This document shows, piece by piece, positions 24,937-33,331 of a stretch of DNA of 39,350 bases; within the stretch, counting starts at the first letter, position 1, and every line of letters begins with the position of its first letter. The notes beneath the pieces were generated by a model. It searched no databases. It was given only the letters and a program-made list of their open reading frames with translations, and was not told where the DNA came from. Made by a program: the position numbers and the translations under genes. The stretch is from Phycisphaerae bacterium (GTDB taxonomy: Bacteria > Planctomycetota > Phycisphaerae > Sedimentisphaerales > Anaerobacaceae), in contig JAIPFM010000018.1 in NCBI GenBank assembly GCA_021736645.1, positions 1-39,350 on the forward strand. The letters run 5' to 3'.

Positions 24937-26721
24937 CTAAGCTTCCTCTGTGATGGTCTCCCTGACCACCTCATCAATTGTGGTAATACCATCATAAACA
25001 GCAGTCAGGCCATTCTCTCGCAACAGCACCATGCCTTTCTTTTTGGCAGCCTCGCGTAGAATATTGGTGGAGGCCTTATTCATGATCATCTGACGAATCT
25101 CATCATCAAACGTCATGATTTCATACAGACCGATTCGGCCTTTATAACCCGTGTTATTGCATTTATTACAGCCCTTGCCACGGAAAAACTTCTTGCCCTT
25201 AATTTGCTCACGCGTGAGTCGCAGGTCAAACAATTGCTCATCCGTGGGTTCATAAGGACCTTTACAGCTGGGGCATATTTTCCTGACGAGTCGCTGAGCC
25301 ACGACTCCCTCGATCGTCGCTGTGATCAAAAACGGCTCAACGCCCAGGTCCAGCAGACGAGCCACTGAACTGGGCGCGTCATTGGTATGCAATGTGGTCA
25401 ACACCAGGTGACCTGTCAGGGACGCTTGAGCTGCAATCTGAGCAGTTTCCAGGTCACGAATTTCACCGACCAGCACGACATCCGGGTCCTGACGCAGAAT
25501 AGATCGTAGGCATCGGGCAAAAGTAAGGCCCACTTCAGAGCGGATCTGCACCTGAATCGCACCGTCCAGATCATATTCGACAGGGTCTTCTGTGGTAATA
25601 ATCTTGGTCGCAATATCATTAAGTTCATTGACAGCCGCATACAGAGTGGTTGTCTTACCACAACCGGTCGGGCCAGTCACGATCACAATGCCATTAGGCC
25701 TTCTGATCAGCTGTTTGTACAGGCTCAGATCGTGTGCTGAAAAACCGAGCTTGTTCATGTCAAAGCTCACCTGGGAACGGTCCAGAATACGCAGCACCAC
25801 ACTCTCGCCGAACATGGTGGGCAGTACACTCACACGCAGGTCCACAGGCTTGCCCTGCACGGTCAGTGAAATACGACCGTCCTGGGGCAACCGGCGTTCT
25901 GCAATATCCAATTCCGCCATAACCTTGATACGGGAACTCAAGGCCGCAGCAATATGCTTGGGCGGAGGAATCATTTCATACAACACACCGTCAATACGAT
26001 AACGCATCTTGTATTCATCTTCAAAGGGCTCAAAGTGAATATCCGACGCTTTATCGCGAATGGCTTGGAGCAACACCAGGTTCAAGAGTTTTCGAACCGG
26101 GTTGGATTCCGCCAATCCCTTGAGATCATCCAGGTCAATACTCTGGTTTCGACCGTCAAACTCGGCCAGGAAATTATCCCCCTGGATCTCCCCAATCAGG
26201 TCATTGATACTCTCGTCTTCCGATCCTCCGGTTTCCGGGGCAGCATAGTAAGATGACAAAGCCTCTTCCAGGGCATCTTTATCCGTGACCTTGGCCCTGA
26301 CCTTGAAGCCCATCAGAGTGCTCAAGTCATCAGTCGCCCGAAAATTCTCCGGGTCATCCAGTGCCACGACGAGTTCATTGGCCCCTACGTCGAATTCAAT
26401 CGGCACAATTCTGTAGCCAGTCGCCATCTGGGCCGGCACCTTTTCAATGACATCTGCAGGAATAGACATACCCTGAATATTGATATATTCCATGCCCCGC
26501 TGCGCAGCCAATGCCATTTGAAGCTGCTCAAGATCGATCAAACCCCGATCGATCATAACCTCACCTAGTTTGACACCACCACCTTTTTGTTTCTGGATCT
26601 TGAGGCATTCATGCACCTGATCCCTGCTCAGGGCACCCATCTTAATCAGAATTCTGCCCACAGGTCTGCCTCGCAATTGCTCCACGGGCGGAAGTTTACT
26701 GTTTGGTGGTGTCTTTGCCAT
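24937..26721 (-). CDS. GspE/PilB-type assembly ATPase (copy 1, next to gspF)
   Basis: This 594-residue hexameric cytosolic ATPase powers pseudopilus extension. An N-terminal MshEN-type domain covers about residues 15-160 (VGRILIKMGALSRDQVHECL; VMIDRGLIDLEQLQMALA), then the catalytic core has GPTGCGKTTTLYA (Walker A K356), ITTEDPVEYDLDG (Asp box), RSILRQDPDVVLVGEIRD (Walker B region), the His box LTTLHTNDA, and the zinc tetracysteine CPSCKG...CNKCNN. ATG at 26721 is preferred to the one at 26727 because AAAGG lies nine bases before it rather than three. It is a paralogue of the ATPase encoded at 28139-29875. The adjacency to gspF suggests that this copy is the partner of that platform. Confidence 0.95.
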   Translation of the reverse strand: MAKTPPNSKLPPVEQLRGRPVGRILIKMGALSRDQVHECLKIQKQKGGGVKLGEVMIDRGLIDLEQLQMALAAQRGMEYINIQGMSIPADVIEKVPAQMATGYRIVPIEFDVGANELVVALDDPENFRATDDLSTLMGFKVRAKVTDKDALEEALSSYYAAPETGGSEDESINDLIGEIQGDNFLAEFDGRNQSIDLDDLKGLAESNPVRKLLNLVLLQAIRDKASDIHFEPFEDEYKMRYRIDGVLYEMIPPPKHIAAALSSRIKVMAELDIAERRLPQDGRISLTVQGKPVDLRVSVLPTMFGESVVLRILDRSQVSFDMNKLGFSAHDLSLYKQLIRRPNGIVIVTGPTGCGKTTTLYAAVNELNDIATKIITTEDPVEYDLDGAIQVQIRSEVGLTFARCLRSILRQDPDVVLVGEIRDLETAQIAAQASLTGHLVLTTLHTNDAPSSVARLLDLGVEPFLITATIEGVVAQRLVRKICPSCKGPYEPTDEQLFDLRLTREQIKGKKFFRGKGCNKCNNTGYKGRIGLYEIMTFDDEIRQMIMNKASTNILREAAKKKGMVLLRENGLTAVYDGITTIDEVVRETITEEA

Positions 26722-26762
26722 TATCATCTACCTTTATCACCAATACCTGCATCACTAGTTTA

Positions 26763-26790
26763 TTGTAACACACTAAAACCTTTTTATAAC
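26763..26790 (+). promoter_or_regulatory. Candidate plus-strand promoter inside the minus-strand secretion operon
   Basis: TTGTAA (26763-26768) and TATAAC (26785-26790) are 16 bases apart. The -10 matches consensus at five of six bases and the -35 at four. It points away from the flanking minus-strand genes and towards an intrinsic terminator at 26915-26940. A transcript would be about 140-145 bases. The region is A/T-rich, so a chance match is possible. Confidence 0.35.
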
Positions 26791-26914
26791 GGTTTTTACG
26801 AATAGGACACGTGGTCATCGGGACACGATAATCAAAGATTTGAACAAAACCCATCAAATGTAAAATGGGAAAAGTAACCATCCTCTGTTCAACATCCCCA
26901 TATGAGAAGTCACA

Positions 26915-26940
26915 GGACCAGCCAGGGGCCGGTCCTTTTT
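26915..26940 (+). terminator. Plus-strand intrinsic terminator between pilT and gspE copy 1
   Basis: GGACC-A-GCC (26915-26923), loop AGG, then GGC-C-GGTCC (26927-26935) forms an eight-pair stem with one A/C mismatch, followed by TTTTT at 26936-26940. On the minus strand no T-run follows, so it is oriented for plus-strand transcripts although the genes on both sides are on the minus strand. It may still cause some pausing of the operon mRNA as a hairpin. Confidence 0.65.
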
Positions 26941-26961
26941 CAAGCGTTTTCTTCCGCAGAT

Positions 26962-28119
26962 TTAGGATCTTAAAATATCACCCATGTCATCAAATTCCTT
27001 CTCTGCCGCAGACTTCAAGCCCTTCTTCTTACCACCACCCTTCAGGGTCAAAAGCTTGGCCCTGGCCTTATCGTGCAAGGCCCCTGGCTGCCTGGCCTTG
27101 TCAATCATTTCCTCCAGGGTAATGCGACCTTGATCATACAGGTTCCAGAGGTGCTCATCCAGCAGCTGCATACCCAGTTTCTTGCCTGTTTGAATACTGG
27201 AGTCAATACGATAGGTCTTGTTTTCACGAATCAGGTTGGCAATAGCGGGTGTGACCACCATAAACTCATACGCAGCCACACGTCCCTTACCCGAAGCCAA
27301 AGGGCACAAGGCCTGGGCAAGTACAGCAATCATGTTACCGGCCAACTGAATGCGAATCTGTTCCTGCTGATTCGTGGGAAACACGTCGATAATACGGCTG
27401 ATAGTCCCGGATGCACTGGTCGTATGAAGCGTACTGAACACCAAGTGGCCCGTTTCAGCGGCACGTACAGCCGCTTCAATGGTTTCAAGGTCTCGCAATT
27501 CACCCACCAGAATCACGTCCGGGTCCTGACGCAGCACCCTTCTCAGTGCCTCCGCAAAGCTGGGCACGTCAATACCTACTTCTCGCTGATTAATAATACT
27601 CTTTTTGTGGCTATGATAGTATTCAATGGGGTCTTCAATCGTAAGAATGTGCCGGTCCATGGATTCATTAATATAGTTCACCATAGACGCCAATGTCGTG
27701 GTTTTACCACTACCGGTTGGCCCGGTCACGAGAAACAGACCTCTGGGGCGACGACACAAGGCGCCGGCCAGCTTGGGTAGGCCAATCTGCTCAAAAGTCA
27801 GCAGTGTATTTGGGATCAAACGCAGAACCATGCCTACACACCCCTTCTGTTTCATGACGGCCACGCGAAAGCGAGCTGCCTCGCCAAAGGCAAAGCCAAA
27901 GTCTGTACCACCCTCTTCCTGAAGCTCCTGCTGATTATGGTCAGGCGTAATACTTTTCATGAGCCCCACGGCATCTTCCGGCTCGATGACCTTGGTTTCC
28001 AAAGAACGTAAACGCCCGTGAACACGGAAAACAGGAGGTTTCCCCACTGTAATATGAATATCCGATGCATCCTGCTCTACACATGCCTGAAGCAGTCGAT
28101 CCATATTGACTGTTGCCAT
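26962..28119 (-). CDS. pilT: PilT-family retraction ATPase
   Basis: This 385-residue hexameric cytosolic ATPase is classically the motor for type IV pilus retraction. The N-terminal PAS-like part (DASDIHITVGKPPVFRVHG) is typical. The core has GPTGSGKTTTLASM (Walker A K139), TIEDPIEYYHSHKKSIINQREVG, RRVLRQDPDVILVGELRD, and the His box STLHTTSA. The AIRNLIRE-type sequence of PilT appears as AIANLIREN. GAGGAG lies about seven bases before the ATG, and the gene follows the upstream ATPase by 19 bases. True T2SS operons lack pilT, so its presence suggests a dynamic, pilus-like apparatus, or that type IV pilus and secretion genes are merged here. Confidence 0.95.
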   Translation of the reverse strand: MATVNMDRLLQACVEQDASDIHITVGKPPVFRVHGRLRSLETKVIEPEDAVGLMKSITPDHNQQELQEEGGTDFGFAFGEAARFRVAVMKQKGCVGMVLRLIPNTLLTFEQIGLPKLAGALCRRPRGLFLVTGPTGSGKTTTLASMVNYINESMDRHILTIEDPIEYYHSHKKSIINQREVGIDVPSFAEALRRVLRQDPDVILVGELRDLETIEAAVRAAETGHLVFSTLHTTSASGTISRIIDVFPTNQQEQIRIQLAGNMIAVLAQALCPLASGKGRVAAYEFMVVTPAIANLIRENKTYRIDSSIQTGKKLGMQLLDEHLWNLYDQGRITLEEMIDKARQPGALHDKARAKLLTLKGGGKKKGLKSAAEKEFDDMGDILRS

Positions 28120-28138
28120 TTAAAACTCCTCTACAAAA

Positions 28139-29875
28139 CTAGTCTTCAACCACGCCTTCAGACTGAGCAATTCGCGCCACCTCTTCAGGTGTGGTCACAC
28201 CACCAAAAATCTTGAGTTTTCCATCTTCCATCAGTGTTCTCATGCCGCTGGCCACGGCTACACGCCTGAGTTCTGTGGCGGTAGCCTCTCTAAATGCCAA
28301 TTCTCGCATCTTGGTATTCATTTCGATCATTTCAAAGATTCCCTGACGTCCCTTGTACCCGGTCCCGGAGCATTTACTACACCCCTTGCCCTTATAGAAT
28401 GTCTTCTTTTTGATATCTTCAGGGGAAATCTTCAGAATCTTCAACGCGTGCTGGTCAGGATTGGGATCTTCTGCCTTGCAATTTTTGCAGATTACACGAA
28501 CCAGACGCTGGGCCAGAATGGCTTGAATGGAGCTCGCCACAAGGAACGGCTTGACACCCATGTCAATCAATCGCGTAATCGCGCTACAGGCGTCATTGGT
28601 ATGCAGGGTGCTAAACACGAGGTGACCTGTGAGTGCTGCCTGGATCGCAATATCCGCCACCTCACCGTCACGAATTTCACCGACCAGAATAATATTCGGT
28701 GCCTGACGAAGCATGGCCCTGAGAATCTTGTCAAAGGTCAGGCCAATGTCCGCCCTGACCTGGCACTGATTCATGCCTGCAAAGTTGTATTCCACAGGAT
28801 CTTCTGCTGTGAGGATTTTCTTGTCAGGCCTATTCAGGGTTTGGAGTGCAGCATACAGGGTGGTGGTTTTACCACTACCTGTGGGCCCAGTGACCAGAAA
28901 GATGCCATTGGGACGCTTGATAATACGATCGAACATATCCTGGTTATCAGGGGCAAATCCCAATGCCTCAATGCCGATATTGACTGCATCGGGACGCAAA
29001 ATACGCAATACCACACTCTCGCCATGGTTCGCAGGCAAGGCCGAAACACGGAAGTCAATATCAGCATCGCCAATACGGCGTTTAATACGACCGTCCTGCG
29101 GAATACGTTTTTCTGCAATGTCCATACCGGAGAGAATCTTGAAACGGGTCATCAACGCGGGCTGCATGCTCTTGGGAATGTTGTCTTTTTCCACGCAGAC
29201 ACCATCCACACGATAGCGCACACGCACACGGTCAGCCATGGGCTCGATGTGAATATCACTCGCACGCATGTAATAGGCGTTGTCAATCACAAGGTTCACA
29301 AGGCGCACCACAGGGCCATCATCGGTCGCGTCTGCACCGCTTGCCTTGAGAATCTCGGCCTGAAAATCGCCCAGTTGCTCAAGCTCGGCTGCTGTGGCGT
29401 CAATACTGTGTTTGAGCTGATCGTCTTCTTCCTGGGTATCCTCTTCCTCAACATCTTCCTCAAGAAAGGTTCGGATCTTACTGGGACTGGCAATATAGCA
29501 CTCCAGTTCAGCACCGGCCTGCATGCGCACCGTGTCCATCATCTCCAGATCCATGGGATCACTAATGGCAAGCTTCAGGGTTCCGTTTTGCCGCTTCAGC
29601 GGTACAATGCCGTATCGCCGGACCAGATCCACAGGAATGAGACTTGCCACGTCCGCTGGCACAGAAATCGTATCCAGGTTCACGTACTTCAACCCGAACT
29701 GCTTGGCAATGGCCTTGTGGAGGACCTCTTCATCCACCAGGCCCCGTTCAAGCAGGATCTCACCCAGACGCTTTTTTGTCGTCTTCGTTGCTTTTATTGC
29801 CTCTATAAGAGCCGCTTTTTCAACTTTACCGGCCTTGTAGAGTATTTCACCCAAATGTCTGCGTTTATTAGCCAT
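28139..29875 (-). CDS. GspE/PilB-type assembly ATPase (copy 2, first gene of the cluster)
   Basis: This 578-residue assembly ATPase has the same architecture as copy 1: MshEN-type N-domain (LGEILYKAGKVEKAALIEAI; ILLERGLVDEEVLHKAIAKQ), a strongly acidic linker near 140-155 (EEEDTQEEDDQ), Walker A GPTGSGKTTTLYA (K336), TAEDPVEYNFAGM, RAMLRQAPNIILVGEIRD, STLHTNDA, and a zinc site CKNC...CSKCSG. GAGGATT lies about six bases before the ATG. It heads the operon behind a near-consensus promoter. Compared with copy 1 the N-domain and linker differ most, as expected if the two ATPases dock on different platforms or serve different fibres. Only one gspF is visible in the window. Confidence 0.95.
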   Translation of the reverse strand: MANKRRHLGEILYKAGKVEKAALIEAIKATKTTKKRLGEILLERGLVDEEVLHKAIAKQFGLKYVNLDTISVPADVASLIPVDLVRRYGIVPLKRQNGTLKLAISDPMDLEMMDTVRMQAGAELECYIASPSKIRTFLEEDVEEEDTQEEDDQLKHSIDATAAELEQLGDFQAEILKASGADATDDGPVVRLVNLVIDNAYYMRASDIHIEPMADRVRVRYRVDGVCVEKDNIPKSMQPALMTRFKILSGMDIAEKRIPQDGRIKRRIGDADIDFRVSALPANHGESVVLRILRPDAVNIGIEALGFAPDNQDMFDRIIKRPNGIFLVTGPTGSGKTTTLYAALQTLNRPDKKILTAEDPVEYNFAGMNQCQVRADIGLTFDKILRAMLRQAPNIILVGEIRDGEVADIAIQAALTGHLVFSTLHTNDACSAITRLIDMGVKPFLVASSIQAILAQRLVRVICKNCKAEDPNPDQHALKILKISPEDIKKKTFYKGKGCSKCSGTGYKGRQGIFEMIEMNTKMRELAFREATATELRRVAVASGMRTLMEDGKLKIFGGVTTPEEVARIAQSEGVVED

Positions 29876-29913
29876 AGAATCCTCAAGCTGACGCCAACCT
29901 CCTGTTTTGAGGT

Positions 29914-29942
29914 ATTATAGCAAAACTAGTATATTGAGTCAA
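29914..29942 (-). promoter_or_regulatory. Strong promoter of the secretion/pilus operon
   Basis: On the minus strand TTGACT (29942-29937) and TATAAT (29919-29914) are exactly 17 bases apart, matching the sigma-70 consensus at 11 of 12 bases. Predicted start is near 29907, giving a leader of about 31 bases with the GAGGATT ribosome binding site. The -35 overlaps the stop codon of cinA (29941-29939). An ACCTC...GAGGT inverted repeat (29897-29913) covers the start region and could be a regulator site or a 5' hairpin. Confidence 0.8.
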
Positions 29943-31177
29943 AGAATGATCCCCTTCCACAGTTGATGCAGAGCAGACTGTGCTGCTCGCAACCGGATAG
30001 AGGCTCTATCCCTTGTAAACAAGTACTTCTTGACCTCACAGCCCTGTTCTGAAGCTGTGCCGATAAAAACCAGGCCTACAGGCTTGGAGTCCGTGGCCCC
30101 TGTGGGTCCGGCTATGCCCGTCACACTAATCGCGTGCTGGGCCCCGGATTTTTTCAACACGCCCAAGGCCAGGGCCTCTGCCGCAGGCTCGCTCACAGAG
30201 CCAAAAGTCTCCAATATTTTTTTGGGGACTCCCAGCTGAACCTTTGATTCATTACTGTAGGTCACCCACCCCTGCTTGAAAAAGCCACTGGAGCCAGGCA
30301 CATCGGTGATCAGCTTGGCCACCCATCCCCCTGTACAGGATTCGGCCACAGCCAGTGTCTCATGTCGCTCATGCAATATACGGCCGATCACGTGGCCGAA
30401 TGTCTCGTCCGCTTCACCAAACACCAGATCCCCCAGTGTCTTGTGCAAAAAAACCAGGTCCTGTTCCACCAGGAACTCGGCCTCTTGCAGCGTGGTGCCT
30501 GAGCCAATCACATGCAGGGTAATCACACCCAAGTCAACCGTGCAATTGATCAGGGGATTCCGGCCCCGTCTCATTTTTCGTCCCAGCATAGACACCAGGG
30601 CCGACTCACCCACACCAAAGCACTTGAGCTTCTTGACCACTATCTTGTGCCCGGACACCGCCAGCAATTCAGGTTTGATCACCCTGTCAAGCATGGCTTT
30701 CATTTCATTGGGCACCCCCGGCATGGCATACACCGGCACACCCTTGAAGACGGCCTTGATACCCGGGGCAGTGCCCCTGTCATTGGGTATGACCTGACTG
30801 CCAGCGGGTATGTGTGCCTGGATTTCATTGCGCTGGGGCATGGGGTATCCGCGAGATTTGAAGAACCGCCTGAGTTCCTTCAGCAGATCTTCACGCAATT
30901 CCAGGTCAACGCCCAAAAAACTGGCCAATGCCTGACGAGTCACATCATCATCTGTCGGTCCCAGACCGCCGGTGACCAGGACCACACTGCACGACTGCGT
31001 GGCCAGAGTCAAGGCCTCAGCAATGGCATCGAGATCATCCGGCACAGTCCAGTGACGTGTCACCTGCACATCAGCGCAGAGCAGTTCACGGCCCAGATAC
31101 GCCGTGTTTGTGTCCACGGTCTGGCCACTCAACAACTCATTGCCTACAGAAATGATACCCGCACTCTTCATCATCAT
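29939..31177 (-). CDS. cinA: CinA-like protein (molybdopterin-binding-like domain plus NMN amidohydrolase domain)
   Basis: This is a 412-residue two-domain CinA. The N-terminal MoCF/COG1058 domain (GIISVGNELLSGQTVDTNTA; VVLVTGGLGPTDDDVTRQAL) is linked to ADP-ribose and pyrophosphate hydrolysis. The C-terminal domain (VAESCTGGWVAKLI, GSSGFFKQGWVTYSNESK, VTGIAGPTG) is the NMN deamidase of the pyridine nucleotide cycle, with Ser of AESCTGG as nucleophile. Three consecutive ATGs at 31177, 31174 and 31171 are possible starts, just after the TGA of the upstream dehydrogenase gene, so translation is probably coupled; the TTG at 31189 is less likely. Its 3' end carries the promoter of the secretion operon. 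Length is normal for full-length CinA. Confidence 0.93.
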   Translation of the reverse strand: MMMKSAGIISVGNELLSGQTVDTNTAYLGRELLCADVQVTRHWTVPDDLDAIAEALTLATQSCSVVLVTGGLGPTDDDVTRQALASFLGVDLELREDLLKELRRFFKSRGYPMPQRNEIQAHIPAGSQVIPNDRGTAPGIKAVFKGVPVYAMPGVPNEMKAMLDRVIKPELLAVSGHKIVVKKLKCFGVGESALVSMLGRKMRRGRNPLINCTVDLGVITLHVIGSGTTLQEAEFLVEQDLVFLHKTLGDLVFGEADETFGHVIGRILHERHETLAVAESCTGGWVAKLITDVPGSSGFFKQGWVTYSNESKVQLGVPKKILETFGSVSEPAAEALALGVLKKSGAQHAISVTGIAGPTGATDSKPVGLVFIGTASEQGCEVKKYLFTRDRASIRLRAAQSALHQLWKGIIL

Positions 31178-31178
31178 C

Positions 31179-32213
31179 TCAAAATTCAATCAATGCCTTG
31201 ATCACGCCGTCACCATACCCTGCCACCAGCTCAAAAGCCTCTCCAGTGCGATCCATGGGAAACACATGGGTCTTCATGAAATCAACGTGAACCTTGCCTT
31301 GCGCCATCCAATCCAGCGCCGTTTGCGTACATCCATTCTGACGTCGCACGTTCACCAATGTTATCTCATTTCTCCTGGCCGTGTGAACTGGAAAGTCAAT
31401 TCTGTCCACGCGGGGAATCCCGATCAGCATCAGCCTGCCGCCCGGCTTGAGCATGGCCACGGCCTGATCCACAGTCTCCTGCTGCCCCGCACATTCAAAC
31501 ACCACGTCCAGCCCGCCCGGTTCTGCGTCCTGTACAGCCCTGACCGCATCCTCCGTCTCCGGATTACCTGCCCAGGCCGCCCCCTGGTCCCTGGCCACAG
31601 CCAGTCGGGCCTCAATCAAATCGGTCACATAACAGGCCTGAGCCCCCTGGGCCTGAGCACTCTTGAGGCAACTCAATCCAATGGGACCCGCCCCCAGAAT
31701 GCCGACGCGCATAGCAGTCGTGACCCGGGCCTGCAGTACCGCATAAATCGCAATGGCCAGGGGTTCGCTGAGCACGCCCTGGGTAAAGCTCACGCCGTTC
31801 GCCAGGAGATAACAACTCGTTTCAGGCATGACCAGGTACTCACACAAACAACCCTGCACCTGGCCAGGGCACCCCAAAAAAAGCAGCTTTCTGCAGGTGT
31901 GCTCGCGTCCGGCTCGACATTGATCGCATTCAAAACACGGAATTGCAGGGTCCACAGCCACACGGTCCCCAGGTTTGACCCGGGTCACCCCCGTACCCAC
32001 AGCCTCCACCACGGCGCTGCATTCGTGCCCCACGAGAAAAGGGTACTCAATAATCTGGTCGCCAATACGACCGGTCTCAAAGTAGTGCACGTCAGAGCCG
32101 CACACCCCCACCTCCTTGATCTTCAACAGCACATCCAGAGGGCCTTTGATCTGGGGCCGGTCCTGATCCTGAACCTGCATGTCACGAATACCGTTGAGGG
32201 AAACCACTTTCAT
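31179..32213 (-). CDS. Zinc-dependent sorbitol/polyol dehydrogenase-like protein (MDR family)
   Basis: This 344-residue protein probably oxidises a sugar alcohol (sorbitol, xylitol or similar) to a ketose with NAD+. EVGVCGSDVHYFETG and the GHECSAVVEAVG segment carry the catalytic zinc ligands and are typical of sorbitol dehydrogenase. CFECDQCRAGREHTC carries the structural zinc Cys, and GILGAGPIGLSCLKSAQAQG is the NAD turn. The ATG at 32213 is preferred; the open frame extends to 32276 but that extension runs through heptamer array D and has no family counterpart. GAAAGAGA upstream is a poor, distant ribosome binding site. It is followed within one base by cinA. Substrate cannot be fixed from sequence; other polyols or sugar acids are possible. 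Confidence 0.88.
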   Translation of the reverse strand: MKVVSLNGIRDMQVQDQDRPQIKGPLDVLLKIKEVGVCGSDVHYFETGRIGDQIIEYPFLVGHECSAVVEAVGTGVTRVKPGDRVAVDPAIPCFECDQCRAGREHTCRKLLFLGCPGQVQGCLCEYLVMPETSCYLLANGVSFTQGVLSEPLAIAIYAVLQARVTTAMRVGILGAGPIGLSCLKSAQAQGAQACYVTDLIEARLAVARDQGAAWAGNPETEDAVRAVQDAEPGGLDVVFECAGQQETVDQAVAMLKPGGRLMLIGIPRVDRIDFPVHTARRNEITLVNVRRQNGCTQTALDWMAQGKVHVDFMKTHVFPMDRTGEAFELVAGYGDGVIKALIEF

Positions 32214-32228
32214 AGGGCGAATCTCTTT

Positions 32229-32263
32229 CTCTGAACACTGCATACTCAAAACTGAAAACCGCA
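32229..32263 (+). repeat. Heptamer repeat array D, between the YchF-like and polyol dehydrogenase genes
   Basis: On the plus strand five 7-base units in register, CTCTGAA, CACTGCA, TACTCAA, AACTGAA and AACCGCA, match the NRCTGAA consensus of arrays A-C. Here the flanking genes are on the minus strand, so the array is inverted relative to translation. It lies in the 71-base gap just upstream of the dehydrogenase ATG. Confidence 0.6.
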
Positions 32264-32284
32264 GGGCTTTCTGCAAAAGTCCTG

Positions 32285-33331
32285 TTATACGTTAAACCTG
32301 AAATTCATAATGTCGCCATCCTGCACCACATACTCCTTGCCTTCAAGCCGGATCTTGCCCACAGCCTTGAGCTCTTTTTCAGAACCGTGCTCTTTGAGAG
32401 CGTCAAAACTAAAGGTTTCCGCGCGAATAAAGCCGCGTTTAATGTCGCTGTGGATCTTGCCGGCTGCGTCATGAGCAATCGTACCCTTGCGAATGGGCCA
32501 GGCCCGCACTTCATCAGGACCTGAGGTCAAGAAGCTGATCAGGCCCAGCGCCGAATAACATTGGTTCACAAACCGACCAGCGGCCAGTTCTGTGATGCCC
32601 AGGTCTGCCATAAACTCAGTTTTGCTCTCAGGGTCCAATTGGGACAGTTCCTGCTCGAGTTTGGCACAGATGCCCACCACTGGCACGGAAGGATCCAACA
32701 CGCCGGATAAATCTGGCAGCTTGTCAATGGCAGACTCATCTGTATTAATGGCCACAAACATGGGCTTGAGTGTCAAAAAGCCCAGAGACTTTATCATATC
32801 CAGTTCAGCGTCAGTTTCAATAGCGGTACTGATGGGTTTTTCCGCTTCTATGGCCTCTTGCAGCTTGATCTGGAGAGCCAATTCCGCTTTGTCATGGGCC
32901 TGGGTCTTGGTAGGCTTGTGAATCTGCTTTTCCAGCTTGTCAATGCGCGTGGTCACCAGCTCCAGATCGGCCAGCAGTAATTCTGTCTGCAAATTGGATA
33001 GATCCTGTTTGGGCGTGGCGTCCGGGCCAAACCCCTTGATCACCAGGACCAGCATGTCAATAATCCGAATCTTGTTGATCAAGCGACGCGCAGCAGCACG
33101 CCCGGAATCATCAGAAAAATTGAATCCCGGGACATCCAGACAGTCCACGGTGGCACAGGTGGTCTTTTTGGGGGAATACAATGCTGTCAGCCAATCCAGA
33201 CGTTCGTCCGGGACCGGCACCACAGCCTCTTCAATCGACGTGGACCCCACGGGTGGAATACCCCGACCACTCACGCTGGACAACAGGGTGCTTTTACCCG
33301 ATTGCATCAAACCAATCAATGCCACTTTCAT
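32285..33331 (-). CDS. Divergent YchF/OLA1-family P-loop ATPase with C-terminal TGS-like domain
   Basis: This 348-residue cytosolic ribosome-associated-type P-loop NTPase starts MKVALIGLMQSGKSTLLSSV (P-loop variant of the usual GLPNVGKST) and has DVPGF as the G3 element. The base-specificity segment VAINTDES gives N-x-x-E, which in YchF favours ATP over GTP. A helical coiled region (LEKQIHKPTKTQAHDKAEL) is in the expected place. The C-terminus, WPIRKGTIAHDAAGKIHSDI then GFIRAETFSFDAL, is the YchF-type TGS/DUF933 domain. G1 and G3 differ enough from standard YchF that this may be a paralogue alongside a normal copy. AAAGGAA lies 10-11 bases before the ATG, and the start overlaps a short upstream open frame by ATGA. 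Confidence 0.88.
   Translation of the reverse strand: MKVALIGLMQSGKSTLLSSVSGRGIPPVGSTSIEEAVVPVPDERLDWLTALYSPKKTTCATVDCLDVPGFNFSDDSGRAAARRLINKIRIIDMLVLVIKGFGPDATPKQDLSNLQTELLLADLELVTTRIDKLEKQIHKPTKTQAHDKAELALQIKLQEAIEAEKPISTAIETDAELDMIKSLGFLTLKPMFVAINTDESAIDKLPDLSGVLDPSVPVVGICAKLEQELSQLDPESKTEFMADLGITELAAGRFVNQCYSALGLISFLTSGPDEVRAWPIRKGTIAHDAAGKIHSDIKRGFIRAETFSFDALKEHGSEKELKAVGKIRLEGKEYVVQDGDIMNFRFNV

Noticed and set aside
28448..29920. 490-codon open frame on the plus strand opposite gspE copy 2
   Set aside because: It is fully antisense to a gene with intact Walker, Asp, His and tetracysteine motifs. Its translation is rich in His/Cys/Asn in the pattern of a reverse-complement shadow and shows no domain.
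31104..32234. 376-codon open frame opposite the polyol dehydrogenase gene
   Set aside because: Antisense shadow of a clear MDR enzyme, rich in His and Arg with no coherent motifs.
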